Below, in pieces: positions 48,761-57,801 of a stretch of DNA of 64,000 bases (within the stretch, counting starts at the first letter, position 1; each line of letters begins with the position of its first letter). Source of the stretch: Massilia glaciei. GTDB taxonomy: Bacteria; Pseudomonadota; Gammaproteobacteria; Burkholderiales; Burkholderiaceae_D. The stretch lies in the NCBI RefSeq assembly GCF_003011895.2, contig NZ_PXWF02000050.1, positions 1 through 64,000 on the forward strand. Direction: 5' to 3'. Below the pieces are notes generated by a model. That model made no database searches. It saw nothing but the letters and a program-made list of their open reading frames with translations, and had not been told where the DNA came from. The translations under genes and the position numbers were made by a program.

Positions 48761-49267
48761 TCAGCGGCGTGGCGGCTTGCCGTAGATGTCCTGCCCGGCC
48801 TCGTTGATCTGGCGCCGCAGGTCGGCCCGCTCGCTCGGCGTCAGGCGGCCCTTGCGACCCGAGTCGCCGCCCTGCTGGTCCTGGGCGCGGCGCTGGTCTT
48901 CTTGGGCGCGGTCGGCCTGGCGCTGTTCGAACTGGCGCTGGTTGTCGACCTGGCGTTGGTCGTACTGGCGCTGTTGCTCGTAATGGCGCTGCACATTCTG
49001 GCGCTGCACGTCCTGGCGCTGCTCGAATTGGCGCGTTTCGCGCTCGGGCGCGCGCTGGGGCGCGTAGTACTGTCGCTCGGAGCGCGCGTCGCGCTGCCCC
49101 TGCTCCTGGCGCGGGCCGTCGCGCTCCTGGTCGAAAGGCCCGGCGACGGCGGCCGACGCCACCGCAAAGCCGAGCACACAGCCCGCGACTGCGGCGCGGA
49201 CGAACGAAAAACGGCGATGCGAATTTGCGCTTTTGGCTGCGGCGATTTGATTGAGCGCGATATTCAT
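48761..49267 (-). CDS. Secreted Gln/Arg-rich low-complexity protein
   Basis: 168 residues. GAGGA precedes ATG 49267. A long N-region and signal peptide (RAAVAGCVLGFAVASAAVAG) are followed by about 90 residues of Gln, Arg, Asp and Tyr repeats of a QRQ-type (EQQRQYDQRQVDNQRQFEQR), then a short conserved-looking C-terminal helix region (LTPSERADLRRQINEAGQDI) ending YGKPPRR. Predicted periplasmic and extended or coiled. The C-terminal motif is shared by several small periplasmic proteins of this group. Role unknown. Confidence 0.8.
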   Translation of the reverse strand: MNIALNQIAAAKSANSHRRFSFVRAAVAGCVLGFAVASAAVAGPFDQERDGPRQEQGQRDARSERQYYAPQRAPERETRQFEQRQDVQRQNVQRHYEQQRQYDQRQVDNQRQFEQRQADRAQEDQRRAQDQQGGDSGRKGRLTPSERADLRRQINEAGQDIYGKPPRR

Positions 49268-49462
49268 GGTGTTCCTCTTCCGTGATGCCTTGTAAACAGA
49301 TAAGCTTGTTCCGCTTTAACCCAGTGTATGACCATTCACCTTCAGGTATAAGACCAATTGGGTAAAGTTTGTAACACAATGTAATGCCTTGTAGCGAGTC
49401 GCCACCTTGCGCGCGCCTAGACGTTACCATAGCAACATGCATATGACAAACTTGACTGCGAT

Positions 49463-50239
49463 ATGACCACTCAATCGAACCAGACCACGGGCGGCAATAC
49501 AACGCCCACGCCCGCCAGCGGCCACGCCTCCAAGATCATGGTGGTCGACGACGACGTGCGCCTGCGCGACCTGCTGCGGCGCTACCTGACCGAGCAGGGT
49601 TTCGCAGTCACCACCGCCGAGAACGCGACCGCGCTCAACAAGCTGTGGCTGCGCGAGCGCTACGACCTGCTCGTGCTCGACCTGATGCTGCCGGGCGAGG
49701 ACGGCCTGTCTATCTGCCGCCGCCTGCGCGGCGCCGGCGACAAGACCCCGATCATCATGCTCACCGCCAAAGGCGAAGACGTCGACCGCATCGTCGGCCT
49801 CGAGATGGGCGCCGACGACTATCTGCCCAAGCCATTCAACCCGCGCGAACTGGTCGCCCGCATCGGCGCCGTGCTGCGCCGCAAAGGCCCCGACGAGATC
49901 CCCGGCGCGCCGTCCGAGACCCCGGCCTCGTTCGAGTTCGGCCAGTTCGTGCTCGACCTGGCCACGCGCACGCTCAAAAAGAACGGCGAAACCGTGCCGC
50001 TGACCACCGGCGAATTCTCGGTGCTCAAGGTGTTCGCGCGCCACGCGCGCCAGCCGCTCTCGCGCGAGAAGCTCATGGAACTGGCGCGCGGGCGCGAATA
50101 CGAGGTGTTCGACCGCAGCCTCGACGTGCAAATCTCGCGCCTGCGCAAGCTGATCGAACCCGACCCATCGAGCCCGCTGTACATCCAGACCGTCTGGGGC
50201 CTCGGCTACGTGTTCATCCCCGAAGGCCAGCCGCGCTAG
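49463..50239 (+). CDS. ompR: OmpR-family response regulator
   Basis: 258 residues. The receiver has MVVDDDVRLRDLLRRYL, Asp73 in VLDLMLPGEDG and the lysine in LPKPFNPREL. The C-terminal winged helix shows PLTTGEFSVLKVF and RSLDVQISRLRKLIE with YIQTVWGLGYVFIP. An extra 20 Thr/Asn-rich residues precede the receiver. It overlaps the kinase gene by one base (TAGTG). Sequence and pairing with an EnvZ-type kinase point to OmpR. Confidence 0.93.
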   Translation: MTTQSNQTTGGNTTPTPASGHASKIMVVDDDVRLRDLLRRYLTEQGFAVTTAENATALNKLWLRERYDLLVLDLMLPGEDGLSICRRLRGAGDKTPIIMLTAKGEDVDRIVGLEMGADDYLPKPFNPRELVARIGAVLRRKGPDEIPGAPSETPASFEFGQFVLDLATRTLKKNGETVPLTTGEFSVLKVFARHARQPLSREKLMELARGREYEVFDRSLDVQISRLRKLIEPDPSSPLYIQTVWGLGYVFIPEGQPR

Positions 50240-51612
50240 TGCGCAGCGCCGCCGCAACCGCGTCCAAACCGGTCCGCCTGTCCTGGCTCAGGAGCGGGCT
50301 GTTCTGGCGCACCTTCCTGCTGCTCGGGATCCTGACCACCTTGTCGATGGCCTCGTGGATCGGGATGATCAGCATGGTCCAGCGCGGACCGCAGGCGCAG
50401 CAGATCGCCGCCCAGGTGATCTCGGTGGTCACCATCACGCACGCCGCACTGACCCACTCGGCGCCCGACCTGCGGCGCGAACTGCTCTTTGAACTGGTCA
50501 GCAACGAAGGCATCCGCATCTTCCCGCTCGAGCCTTCCGACGAGGTCGGCCCGCCGCCCGACAATACGCTGATGGGCGACATCGAGGCCATCGTCAAGGC
50601 CAAGCTGGGCCAGGACACGCGCTTTTCGGCGCGCGTCAATGGCGTGGCCGGATTCTGGGTCAGCTTCAAAATCGCCGGCGACGAATACTGGCTCATGCTC
50701 GAACGCGAACGCTTCGAGGGCCTGACCGGGTTCCAGTGGCTTGGATGGGCCGGTCTGGTGGGCCTGCTCTCGCTGCTGGGCGCGGCCATCATCTCGAGCC
50801 TCGTCAACCTGCCGCTGGCGCGCCTGGCGGCCGCCGCGCGCGCGATCGCACAGGGCCGGCGCCCCACACCGCTGCCCGAAAAAGGGCCGCAGGAGATCCT
50901 CGAGGCGAACCGCAGCTTCAACCAGATGGTCGACGACCTGCAGCGCGTCGAGTCCGACCGCGCCGTCATTTTGGCGGGCATCTCGCACGACCTGCGCACG
51001 CCGCTGGCGCGAATGCAGCTCGAGGTCGAGATGGCCAAGCTGTCGATCGAGGCGCGCGACGGCATGCAGTCCGATATCGCCCAGATGGACGCCATCATCG
51101 GCCAGTTCCTCGACTATGCCAAGCCGACCGATGCGGCGTCGTTCGTGCCGGTCGACGTCGGCGCGCTGTTGACCGACAGCGCGCACGAGGCCGAGCGCAT
51201 GCTCGACGTGCGCGTCACGGTCGACATCGGCGACCGGGTGCACGTGATGGGCAACCCGACCGATCTGCGGCGCGTCTTCAACAACCTGGTCGAGAACGCG
51301 CGCCGCTATGGCAAAACGCCCGACACCGAGCTGTGCGAAATCGACATCCGCTGCCACCTGCGCACCCTCGCGCAGGGCGAGCGCGTGGTGATCGAGGTGC
51401 AGGACCACGGCCACGGCGTGCCCGACGACCAGATCGACCAACTGCTCAAACCGTTCACCCGCCTCGACAGCGCGCGCGGCCAGGCCAACGGCGCCGGCCT
51501 TGGCTTGGCGATCGTCGAGCGCGTGGTGAGCCGCCACAACGCCGAACTGAACGTGCGCAACCGCGAAGGCGGCGGCCTGCTGGTCCAGATCCTGATGCAC
51601 CCACTTACTTGA
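50239..51612 (+). CDS. envZ: EnvZ-type sensor histidine kinase
   Basis: 457 residues from GTG 50239, which overlaps the ompR stop. TM1 about 22-46, a periplasmic domain of about 115 residues, TM2 about 167-190, HAMP, HisKA with His250 (LAGISHDLRTPLARMQLE), then HATPase_c with NLVENARRYG, DHGHGVPDDQ and GAGLGLAIVER. The short periplasmic domain and SHDLRTPL are EnvZ-like. The signal it senses may not be osmolarity in this organism. Confidence 0.92.
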   Translation: MRSAAATASKPVRLSWLRSGLFWRTFLLLGILTTLSMASWIGMISMVQRGPQAQQIAAQVISVVTITHAALTHSAPDLRRELLFELVSNEGIRIFPLEPSDEVGPPPDNTLMGDIEAIVKAKLGQDTRFSARVNGVAGFWVSFKIAGDEYWLMLERERFEGLTGFQWLGWAGLVGLLSLLGAAIISSLVNLPLARLAAAARAIAQGRRPTPLPEKGPQEILEANRSFNQMVDDLQRVESDRAVILAGISHDLRTPLARMQLEVEMAKLSIEARDGMQSDIAQMDAIIGQFLDYAKPTDAASFVPVDVGALLTDSAHEAERMLDVRVTVDIGDRVHVMGNPTDLRRVFNNLVENARRYGKTPDTELCEIDIRCHLRTLAQGERVVIEVQDHGHGVPDDQIDQLLKPFTRLDSARGQANGAGLGLAIVERVVSRHNAELNVRNREGGGLLVQILMHPLT

Positions 51613-51631
51613 AGCCGGCCCGAGGATCGAC

Positions 51632-52603
51632 ATGCACCTGCCCGACATGAATCTACTCCAATACAGCGAAGTCGAAAAGGCGGCCCAGCGCCTGCATGGC
51701 GTGGCCCACCGCACACCCGTGCTGACCTCGCGCACGGCAGACCAGGCGGCAGGCGCGCAGCTGTTTTTCAAGTGCGAGAATTTGCAGCGCATGGGCGCTT
51801 TCAAGTTCCGCGGCGCCTACAACGCGCTCGCCAAATTCAGCGCCGAGGAGCGCCGCGCCGGGGTCCTGACCTACTCGTCTGGCAACCACGCGCAGGCCAT
51901 CGCGTTGTCGGCCAGCCTGCTCGGCATGGGCTCGACCATCATCATGCCGCACGACGCGCCCGAACTGAAGGTGGCCGCCACCAAGGGCTATGGTGGCGCA
52001 GTGATCAGCTACAACCGCTACACCGAAGACCGCGAAGAAATCGGACGCCGCCTCGCGCGCGAGCGCGGCATGACGCTGATCCCACCGTACGACCACCCGG
52101 ATGTGATTTGCGGCCAGGGCACGGCGGCCAAGGAACTGTTCGACGAGGTCGGCCAACTCGATGTGCTGCTGGTGTGCCTCGGCGGCGGCGGCCTGCTGGC
52201 CGGTTCGGCGCTGGCCGCGGCGGCGTTGAGCCCTTCGTGCAGGGTGATCGGGGTCGAACCGGAGGCCGGCGACGACGGCCTCCAATCGCTGCGCGCCGGC
52301 CGCGTGGTGCATATCGCGGTGCCCGACACAATCGCCGACGGCGCCAAGGTCACGCACCTGGGGGAGCACAACTTCGCCGTGATCTTGCGCCATGTGGACG
52401 ACATCGTCACCGTCTCGGACGCGCAACTGGTGGCGACGATGAAGTTTTTCGCCGAGCGCATGAAGATGGTGGTCGAGCCGACCGGCTGCCTGGCCGCCGC
52501 CGCCGCGCTGCACCACGTGCTGCCGCTCGAGGGCAAGCGCGTGGGGATTCTGATTAGCGGCGGCAATGTCGATCTGGCGGCGTTCGCCAAGTTAGTGGGC
52601 TGA
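51632..52603 (+). CDS. Threonine/hydroxyaspartate dehydratase (fold-type II PLP enzyme)
   Basis: 323 residues. The PLP lysine is Lys58 in LQRMGAFKFRGAYNAL; SSGNHAQAIALSA binds the substrate carboxylate and CLGGGGLLAGSALAA the phosphate. There is no C-terminal regulatory ACT domain, so it is not the full-length biosynthetic IlvA. ENLQRMGAFKFRGA is the form seen in threo-3-hydroxyaspartate ammonia-lyases and serine racemase-like enzymes. GAGGA precedes ATG 51632. The insertion sequence begins 25 bp after its stop. Confidence 0.88.
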   Translation: MHLPDMNLLQYSEVEKAAQRLHGVAHRTPVLTSRTADQAAGAQLFFKCENLQRMGAFKFRGAYNALAKFSAEERRAGVLTYSSGNHAQAIALSASLLGMGSTIIMPHDAPELKVAATKGYGGAVISYNRYTEDREEIGRRLARERGMTLIPPYDHPDVICGQGTAAKELFDEVGQLDVLLVCLGGGGLLAGSALAAAALSPSCRVIGVEPEAGDDGLQSLRAGRVVHIAVPDTIADGAKVTHLGEHNFAVILRHVDDIVTVSDAQLVATMKFFAERMKMVVEPTGCLAAAAALHHVLPLEGKRVGILISGGNVDLAAFAKLVG

Positions 52604-52628
52604 TTCCAATAAGCGCCGACGTTTAGCT

Positions 52629-54123
52629 CATAGGTTTATACACAAGTCATGTCCCTTCGTCGCGTAGCGCTTGAAGCGTCAAAGCGGCAATCCGCACTTC
52701 CTGCAGGCCCTGCCAAATTGTCTTCACGCCAGGTTCGCCATCGCTTTTGCGTCCAAGAAATCCACCGACCCGTGCAACCATGCGCACCATCTCGTTCAGG
52801 GTAGGTGAATCTGGCTTGGGCTGCTTCGTGAGCAGATAGGCGCCGCGAATTTCGTCGGGGTCGAAGAAGTTGCGCGCGTCGAGATCTGGACAGGTGCGTC
52901 CCAAACGCATCAGGAACGCGATGCGCCATGCCACGACCATGAACAGCGCCAAGGCCCGTTCGATTTTTTCAATGTGCCCCAGTTGCATGGTCTCGACCTT
53001 GCAGCCGTTCTTGAGGACATGGAAGTAAATTTCTATTTCCCACCGCGCGCAGTACCATTCGACCAGTTCGACGACCTCGTCCAATGTCGTGGCGCTGCGG
53101 TTGGTCAGCAAGCGCCATTCGACTGCTTCGGAGCCCACTGGAGTATCGATCTCGCGCGCGATAATGCATGTCGCCTTGACCGTGGTCGCGCGTCCGGCCG
53201 GCAAGTCGACCTCTTTAGCCCACAGTTGCTGGCGTACCTTGCGCCCTTTCTGCGTTCCGCGCGGTCCCATCATGAAAGTGATCTCGCCCAGTGGTTCGCC
53301 CGCCGTCGTCGTCGACCACAACTTGCCACCGTCAGGCAATGCGCGGTTCGTCTTCGCACGCACCAGCCAGTCCGCTGGCGTGCCTGCGTCGTGTGCGCAC
53401 TTCATCAATTCGATCATGTCCGCTTCGCGGTCGGCTACGTACACCAATCGAGTGCCTGGCATCTCGGCCGCCATTTCGGCTACGCGCGCATAGCCTTCCG
53501 GCCACCGAATGCTCTCTTTCATGCCTGGCCGCACGCCGTCTGCGTCACGCTGCTCGCGCGCCCACATCCACGCGTCCACAACCCCCAGTGGCAAGCGCTC
53601 CGGCGTTACCGCGTAGGTCGGATGCAGGTACATGCCGCGTTGCGATTCGTAGCTGAGCGGACCAAGGCCGGTGATCTGCTGGCCGTTATAATTCAACTCC
53701 GTTGAATCCTGGATGCACAAGACGACAGGATGCTTTGTCATGCGAATTTGGGTTTGCTCCCAATGTGGCGCCATAATGTTGCGCCATTCGACCGCTTCGT
53801 TCTCCAGGAAGCGGTAGGTAGCCATCGTTTCGCTCCAGCCACCACATCCCTGTGGGATGCTTGCGCTCAGGTTGGTCATAAATTGCTCGACTATCTTCCT
53901 TGCCCGTTTGTCGAGACGAGCATCTCCAAGGTCCAGGTTTTTAAATTCAACATCCATCCATTGCGTCGCTTCGGTCATAATATTGATGAGCAAAAGACAA
54001 GAGTAAACCTGAAATTCTCAAAGTTTACAATGCCTTTCGGCAATTGTTGCGAGTAAACGACAATTTTGGAATAGTTGCTGTATTTGCACCGTTCCGCAAC
54101 ATTGAAATGTGTATAAACCTATG
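52629..54123. mobile_element. IS4-family (Tn5/IS50-like) insertion sequence, 1495 bp
   Basis: Perfect 16-bp terminal inverted repeats CATAGGTTTATACACA at 52629-52644 and its inverse at 54108-54123. They are flanked by the 9-bp direct repeat CGTTTARCT (52620-52628 and 54124-54132, one mismatch), consistent with a target duplication. It encodes one transposase on the minus strand. Complete and probably functional. It landed between the dehydratase gene and an already disrupted small gene. Confidence 0.9.
52647..53978 (-). CDS. IS4-family transposase
   Basis: 443 residues from ATG 53978; a TTG at 53993 is the only longer option. The DDE residues are the aspartates in CIQDSTELNYNG and VYVADREADMIEL and the glutamate in the signature YCARWEIEIYFHVLK, which is exactly Y-x2-R-x3-E-x6-K, the IS4-family YREK motif. 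The N-terminus (EFKNLDLGDARLDKRARKI) resembles the Tn5 transposase DNA-binding domain. No frameshift or stop seen. Confidence 0.95.
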   Translation of the reverse strand: MTEATQWMDVEFKNLDLGDARLDKRARKIVEQFMTNLSASIPQGCGGWSETMATYRFLENEAVEWRNIMAPHWEQTQIRMTKHPVVLCIQDSTELNYNGQQITGLGPLSYESQRGMYLHPTYAVTPERLPLGVVDAWMWAREQRDADGVRPGMKESIRWPEGYARVAEMAAEMPGTRLVYVADREADMIELMKCAHDAGTPADWLVRAKTNRALPDGGKLWSTTTAGEPLGEITFMMGPRGTQKGRKVRQQLWAKEVDLPAGRATTVKATCIIAREIDTPVGSEAVEWRLLTNRSATTLDEVVELVEWYCARWEIEIYFHVLKNGCKVETMQLGHIEKIERALALFMVVAWRIAFLMRLGRTCPDLDARNFFDPDEIRGAYLLTKQPKPDSPTLNEMVRMVARVGGFLGRKSDGEPGVKTIWQGLQEVRIAALTLQALRDEGT

Positions 54124-54326
54124 CGTTTAACTGCCATGCGTCTTCGGCTGACGTCAAGGCAAGCAACGCTCCAGACTACGTGATTGGGAATTGGTGATTC
54201 GAGCCGATCGGCTGGCAGGGCCGCTCTCGTTTTCCTGACTTAAGGCATATAACGGGGAAATTGTTATTCCCCGCCACTTCCCGATCGCTTGCTTGGCGAA
54301 TGCCGCGACGCGCCGGCAACCGGCGC

Positions 54327-54708
54327 TCAATCCCCGCCGCCACCATCTCCGCCGCCATCGCAACTGTCCGAATCCGAAGAAGTACGATCGCAGTTGTTTG
54401 CGGTACTCGACTGCATGGGAGCGAAGCCACCACCGCCATCGCCAGAACTGGGCGTCGCCTCAGAGGCTGAGAGTTTTTCGGGCGTGTCCGAGCAGCCCGC
54501 CAGAAAGCGGCAGATCGAGGCGCAAAGCACAGCCATAGCGGGCTATGGCGAGCATTTGCAACGACGAACTGGCGCTTTCTGGCGTGCTGAGCGGGCATGA
54601 TCGAAAGACTCTCAGCCTCTCAGTGCTTGAATTACTATACCGGCGATACAGGTGATGAACGCCGAGTGGGCCCAAAACCAAGCCGCTTCCCAAGATGATC
54701 GAAAACAT
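54327..54708 (-). pseudogene. Small membrane-anchored Gly-rich protein split by palindromic element
   Basis: ATG 54708 has GGGAG seven bases upstream. The first 30 residues (MFSIILGSGLVLGPLGVHHL, then YRRYSNSSTE) are an N-terminal hydrophobic anchor. The 155-bp element at 54464-54618 interrupts the codons and brings a stop. Removing it with one CTCAG copy restores a single frame of exactly 73 codons plus stop, continuing ATPSSGDGGGGFAPMQSSTA and ending SCDGGGDGGGGD. The intact protein would have one helix and a Ser/Asp/Gly/Cys-rich tail. Family unknown. Confidence 0.8.
54464..54618. mobile_element. 155-bp palindromic miniature element with 5-bp target duplication
   Basis: Ends AGGCTGAGAG and CTCTCAGCCT are perfect inverses. 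Imperfect pairing continues almost throughout (CCGCCAGAAAGC against GCTTTCTGGCG), with the centre CATAGC-GGG-CTATGGCGA. CTCAG occurs directly on both sides (54459-54463, 54619-54623). It codes for nothing. The similar element at 46574-46730 shares length and centre. A transposase in trans is required; none that obviously matches is in the window. Confidence 0.85.
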
Positions 54709-54793
54709 CGTCGTTCTCCCTGTTGAAAATAACAGCGGGTGCAGGCAACTGGTGAATTTCCGAACCGCCGTTTGCGCATGTTAACACGGAGGG

Positions 54794-55555
54794 CTAAATC
54801 GCGGCCACCGATTTATGACGGCAGTTTAAAAGCGTCAATGCATTGGAAACGGCCGCGCCGGATGCAGTATTATCGAATATGCACCATACAGTCCTTCCCG
54901 CCACATTATGGACGGCGATATCGCGCGCCATGGCGGCCAAATAATCATCTGGGTACGAGGAGTAATAGACCCTTGGATTGCCATGCAGGCGCGCGTAAAT
55001 CGTATCGGTGGTCGGCACGTGCGCGCCGGCTTGCCCCTTGGGCGGATCGGCAATCACCCGCACAATCGCATGCGACCTTAACAAATCGGTCGCGTCTTCG
55101 CCAAACCAAGAAGGATGCCTGGCCTCGCAGGCAAGCTCGCATGGGAACGCGCGTGCCAGCAAATTGAAGAACGAATCGGCCACGGTACTGTCGAACTGCA
55201 GACTTGGCGGCAATTGCACCAGCACGCAGCCAAGCTTCTGTTCCAGGCCGGCGGTTTCGGTGGCGAACTTCCGCAGCGGTTCTTCGCACTGCGCGAGCCG
55301 CAGTTGATGGCTGATGGTTTTAGGCAGCTTGACCGAAAAGCGGAACTTGGAAGGAACCGAATCGGCCCAGCGCGCGTAAGTCTGGATCTTGTGCGCCCGA
55401 TGAAATGAGAAATTGATTTCGAGCGTGTTGAAAATCGACGCGTAACGCTCCAGATGGCTGCCTTCGGCTGGAAACGCGGCCGTCGCCTCGGACGGAATGG
55501 ACGCACCTGCGCAGCCAAGTTGTAGCATGCCGTCTTGATGCTTTCGACCTTCCAT
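54794..55555 (-). CDS. DUF72 domain protein (YecE-like)
   Basis: 253 residues of TIM-barrel-like DUF72: LQLGCAGASIPSEATAAFPA, HLERYASIFNTLEINFSFHR, PSKFRFSVKLPKTISHQLRL, ARHPSWF and IYARLHGNPRVYYSSYPDD. The family is widespread and its reaction unsettled. ATG 55555 is used; ATG 55528, directly before LQLGCAG, is equally possible. Lower GC than the neighbours suggests a different history. Confidence 0.85.
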   Translation of the reverse strand: MEGRKHQDGMLQLGCAGASIPSEATAAFPAEGSHLERYASIFNTLEINFSFHRAHKIQTYARWADSVPSKFRFSVKLPKTISHQLRLAQCEEPLRKFATETAGLEQKLGCVLVQLPPSLQFDSTVADSFFNLLARAFPCELACEARHPSWFGEDATDLLRSHAIVRVIADPPKGQAGAHVPTTDTIYARLHGNPRVYYSSYPDDYLAAMARDIAVHNVAGRTVWCIFDNTASGAAVSNALTLLNCRHKSVAAI

Positions 55556-55671
55556 TTCCCACCTTTCCAGTCGCGTTTATCCGGGTAAAATATTACAAGA
55601 AATTTAATAATGGCCGGCGCACGCCACACTTAGCAAACGGCCCGCCGAACCCCGACATAAGGCAGCAAGCG

Positions 55672-56307
55672 ATGCACAATGTAGTCCTACTTGGCGATTC
55701 GATCCTCGACAACGCCGCCTATACCGCCGGTGGCCCGGCCGTCATCGCGCATGTCCGGCAACAGCTTCCGCCGGGTTGGCGCGCCACATTGAACGCGGTC
55801 GATGGCGCGACGACCGACGACCTCCAGCCCCAGCTCGCGTCGCTTCCACCGGATGCGTCCCATCTCTTGCTGAGCATTGGAGGCAACAATGCCTTGCTCT
55901 GCCAGGACATACTGGAAACGCCAGTAACGTCGAGCGGCGAGGCTTTGCTCCTGTTTTATGCGCTTGCGCAAGATTTCGAGCTCGCGTACCGGGGCGCTGT
56001 GCAGGACTGTCTCAAGCGCAATCTGCCGCTTGTGGTCTGCACGATCTACCACGGAAATTTTCCAGACCCGGACTATCAACGACGCGTTGCGGTCGCACTA
56101 ACCGTGTTTAACGATGTCATAATCAGGATCGCAGTTGAGATGCGCCTCAAAGTGATCGACCTGCGCTCCATCTGCAACTGCGCAGACGACTACGCCAATC
56201 CGATCGAGCCGTCAGGATCGGGCGGAGCCAAGATTGCGCGCGCGATTGTTCTCGCTGTCACTGAACCCGCTTCCTCTGCACGAGGCGCCAACGTCGTTGC
56301 AAACTAG
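55672..56307 (+). CDS. SGNH/GDSL-family hydrolase
   Basis: 211 residues, no signal peptide. Block I VVLLGDSILDNAAYTAGGPA (nucleophile Ser10), block II-like NAVDGATTDDL, block III LLSIGGNNALL with the oxyanion asparagine, and a C-terminal NPIEPSGSGGAKIARAI where the usual DxxH is replaced by NPIEPS. Probably an esterase; substrate unknown. Confidence 0.85.
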   Translation: MHNVVLLGDSILDNAAYTAGGPAVIAHVRQQLPPGWRATLNAVDGATTDDLQPQLASLPPDASHLLLSIGGNNALLCQDILETPVTSSGEALLLFYALAQDFELAYRGAVQDCLKRNLPLVVCTIYHGNFPDPDYQRRVAVALTVFNDVIIRIAVEMRLKVIDLRSICNCADDYANPIEPSGSGGAKIARAIVLAVTEPASSARGANVVAN

Positions 56308-56470
56308 CAGCCTGGAATCGAAGCGAAAATTCGGCTGGGCGAGGACAGATTGCGACGATTTTGAAGGTCAATAGTTATTCTATTGACCAAAAAAGCGGCG
56401 AAATTTGGACCGCCAGGCGGATTTGCAGCCGATTTCCTTTAAGTCCGACAGGCTGCCAGGACTCCCAATC

Positions 56471-56794
56471 ATGGACACCATTTGGTCAACAACCGAAAAG
56501 AAGGTCGCAAAACGGGCGTTTGACGAGGCCCTCGTAAGGGAGTGCGCCGCACTGATCGAAAGGGCAAAAGTGCTTGCCGAAAAGGCTGAACAGCCGGACG
56601 ACATATGGGCACTTAACGACTACCTCACAGAGCAGCGGGATTTGATTTATCAAAAGTACGACGACCACTATTCGCAGCTCATTTTCGTATTTGCACAATT
56701 GTTGTATCAAAAATGGATCGGAGAACAAGACATCGAAGGGCTCAGCGAGGAGAAACTCCAAGCCATCCGTTTTATGGCCGGGGGCCTTCAGTGA
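56471..56794 (+). CDS. Helical protein of unknown function (107 aa)
   Basis: 107 residues from ATG 56471 (AGGA upstream); a TTG at 56405 would add 22 residues. Almost entirely predicted helix: a charged coil (TTEKKVAKRAFDEALVRECA, ALIERAKVLAEKAEQPDDIW) and an amphipathic second half. No motif recognised. It runs toward cydB and overlaps its end by seven bases. Confidence 0.7.
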   Translation: MDTIWSTTEKKVAKRAFDEALVRECAALIERAKVLAEKAEQPDDIWALNDYLTEQRDLIYQKYDDHYSQLIFVFAQLLYQKWIGEQDIEGLSEEKLQAIRFMAGGLQ

Positions 56795-57801
56795 TACCCC
56801 TCCCCCGCCTTGATCTTGCCGCGGAACAGCCAGAACACGAGCACCGTGTAGGCAAGTATCATCGGCAGCAATATGGCCGCGCCCACCAGGAAGAATAGCT
56901 GCGACCCCGGGTGCGCTGCGGCCTCCCAGATCGTCATCGCGCCCGGCACCAGGTACGGGATGTTCGACAGCACCAAGCCAGCGAAGGCGAGCAGAAAAAT
57001 ACCGACCGCCGACGCGAACGGCAACACATCGCGCCCGCCCCGAATCCCGCGCCAACACAGCCAGGCGAGCAGCGCCGTCGCTACCGGCACCTGAATCAGG
57101 AAGAAGATGTTTGGAATGCTGAACCAGCGCTCGGCGATGCGCGCGAATTGCAGCGGCGTCCAGACGCTGACGAGCACGATAAAGCCTAGCAGCGCCAGCA
57201 ACAAGGGCACCCCCATCTCGCGCACCTTGCGCGCGAGCTCGCCTTCGGTCTTCATCATCAGCCAGGTCGCCCCCAGCAAGGCGTAGCCGGTCACGAGGGC
57301 GAAGCCGCACATCAGCGAAAACGGCGTGAACCAATGGAACGGCCTGTCGGCGAACTGGCCGTCGCGAATCTCGAAGCCCTGCAGCAGGCCGCCCAGAATC
57401 AGGCCCTGGGCAAATGCCGCCAACGCCGAGCCGGCCGCGAACGACAGGTCCCAGGCCCGGTGGTGCGGCTTCGACACCCAGCGAAATTCAAACGCGACCC
57501 CGCGGAAGATCAGCGCAAGCAACATCACGATGACTGGCATGTAGACCGCCGGCATGATCACCGCAAAGCCCTTGGGAAACGCGGCCCACAGGGTCACGCC
57601 GCCCAACACCAGCCAGGTCTCGTTGCCATCCCAAAAGGGCGCGACCGAATTCATGATCTGATCGCGCTCGCCTTCGTCGGGGAAGAAGGGAAACAGTATC
57701 CCGATGCCGAGGTCGAAGCCGTCGAGCACGACGTACATGGCGACGCCAAAGCCGAGCACCAGGGCGAGAATCACCGGCAGCACCATCGACGGTTCGCTCA
57801 T
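56788..57801 (-). CDS. cydB: Cytochrome bd-type quinol oxidase subunit II
   Basis: 337 residues with eight to nine membrane helices. MYVVLDGFDLGIGILFPF, PFWDGNETWLVLGG, PAVYMPVIVMLLALIFRGVA and FRWVS are standard CydB segments. The ATG at 57801 overlaps the cydA stop by four bases (ATGA). No cydX-like small gene follows; the next gene converges. Confidence 0.95.
   Translation of the reverse strand: MSEPSMVLPVILALVLGFGVAMYVVLDGFDLGIGILFPFFPDEGERDQIMNSVAPFWDGNETWLVLGGVTLWAAFPKGFAVIMPAVYMPVIVMLLALIFRGVAFEFRWVSKPHHRAWDLSFAAGSALAAFAQGLILGGLLQGFEIRDGQFADRPFHWFTPFSLMCGFALVTGYALLGATWLMMKTEGELARKVREMGVPLLLALLGFIVLVSVWTPLQFARIAERWFSIPNIFFLIQVPVATALLAWLCWRGIRGGRDVLPFASAVGIFLLAFAGLVLSNIPYLVPGAMTIWEAAAHPGSQLFFLVGAAILLPMILAYTVLVFWLFRGKIKAGEGYH

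Noticed and set aside
48841-49285. A Leu-rich plus-strand frame opposite the Gln/Arg-rich protein
   Set aside because: The apparent membrane protein is the reverse complement of Gln/Arg codons; the minus-strand gene has a signal peptide, ribosome site and terminator.
49645-50238. N-terminal extension of the EnvZ-type kinase into ompR
   Set aside because: The open frame there is an Arg-rich shadow of ompR; GTG 50239 overlapping the ompR stop gives a normal kinase.
54460-54708. An intact 82-residue protein starting at 54708
   Set aside because: Only the first 30 residues are native; the rest is translated from the palindromic element.
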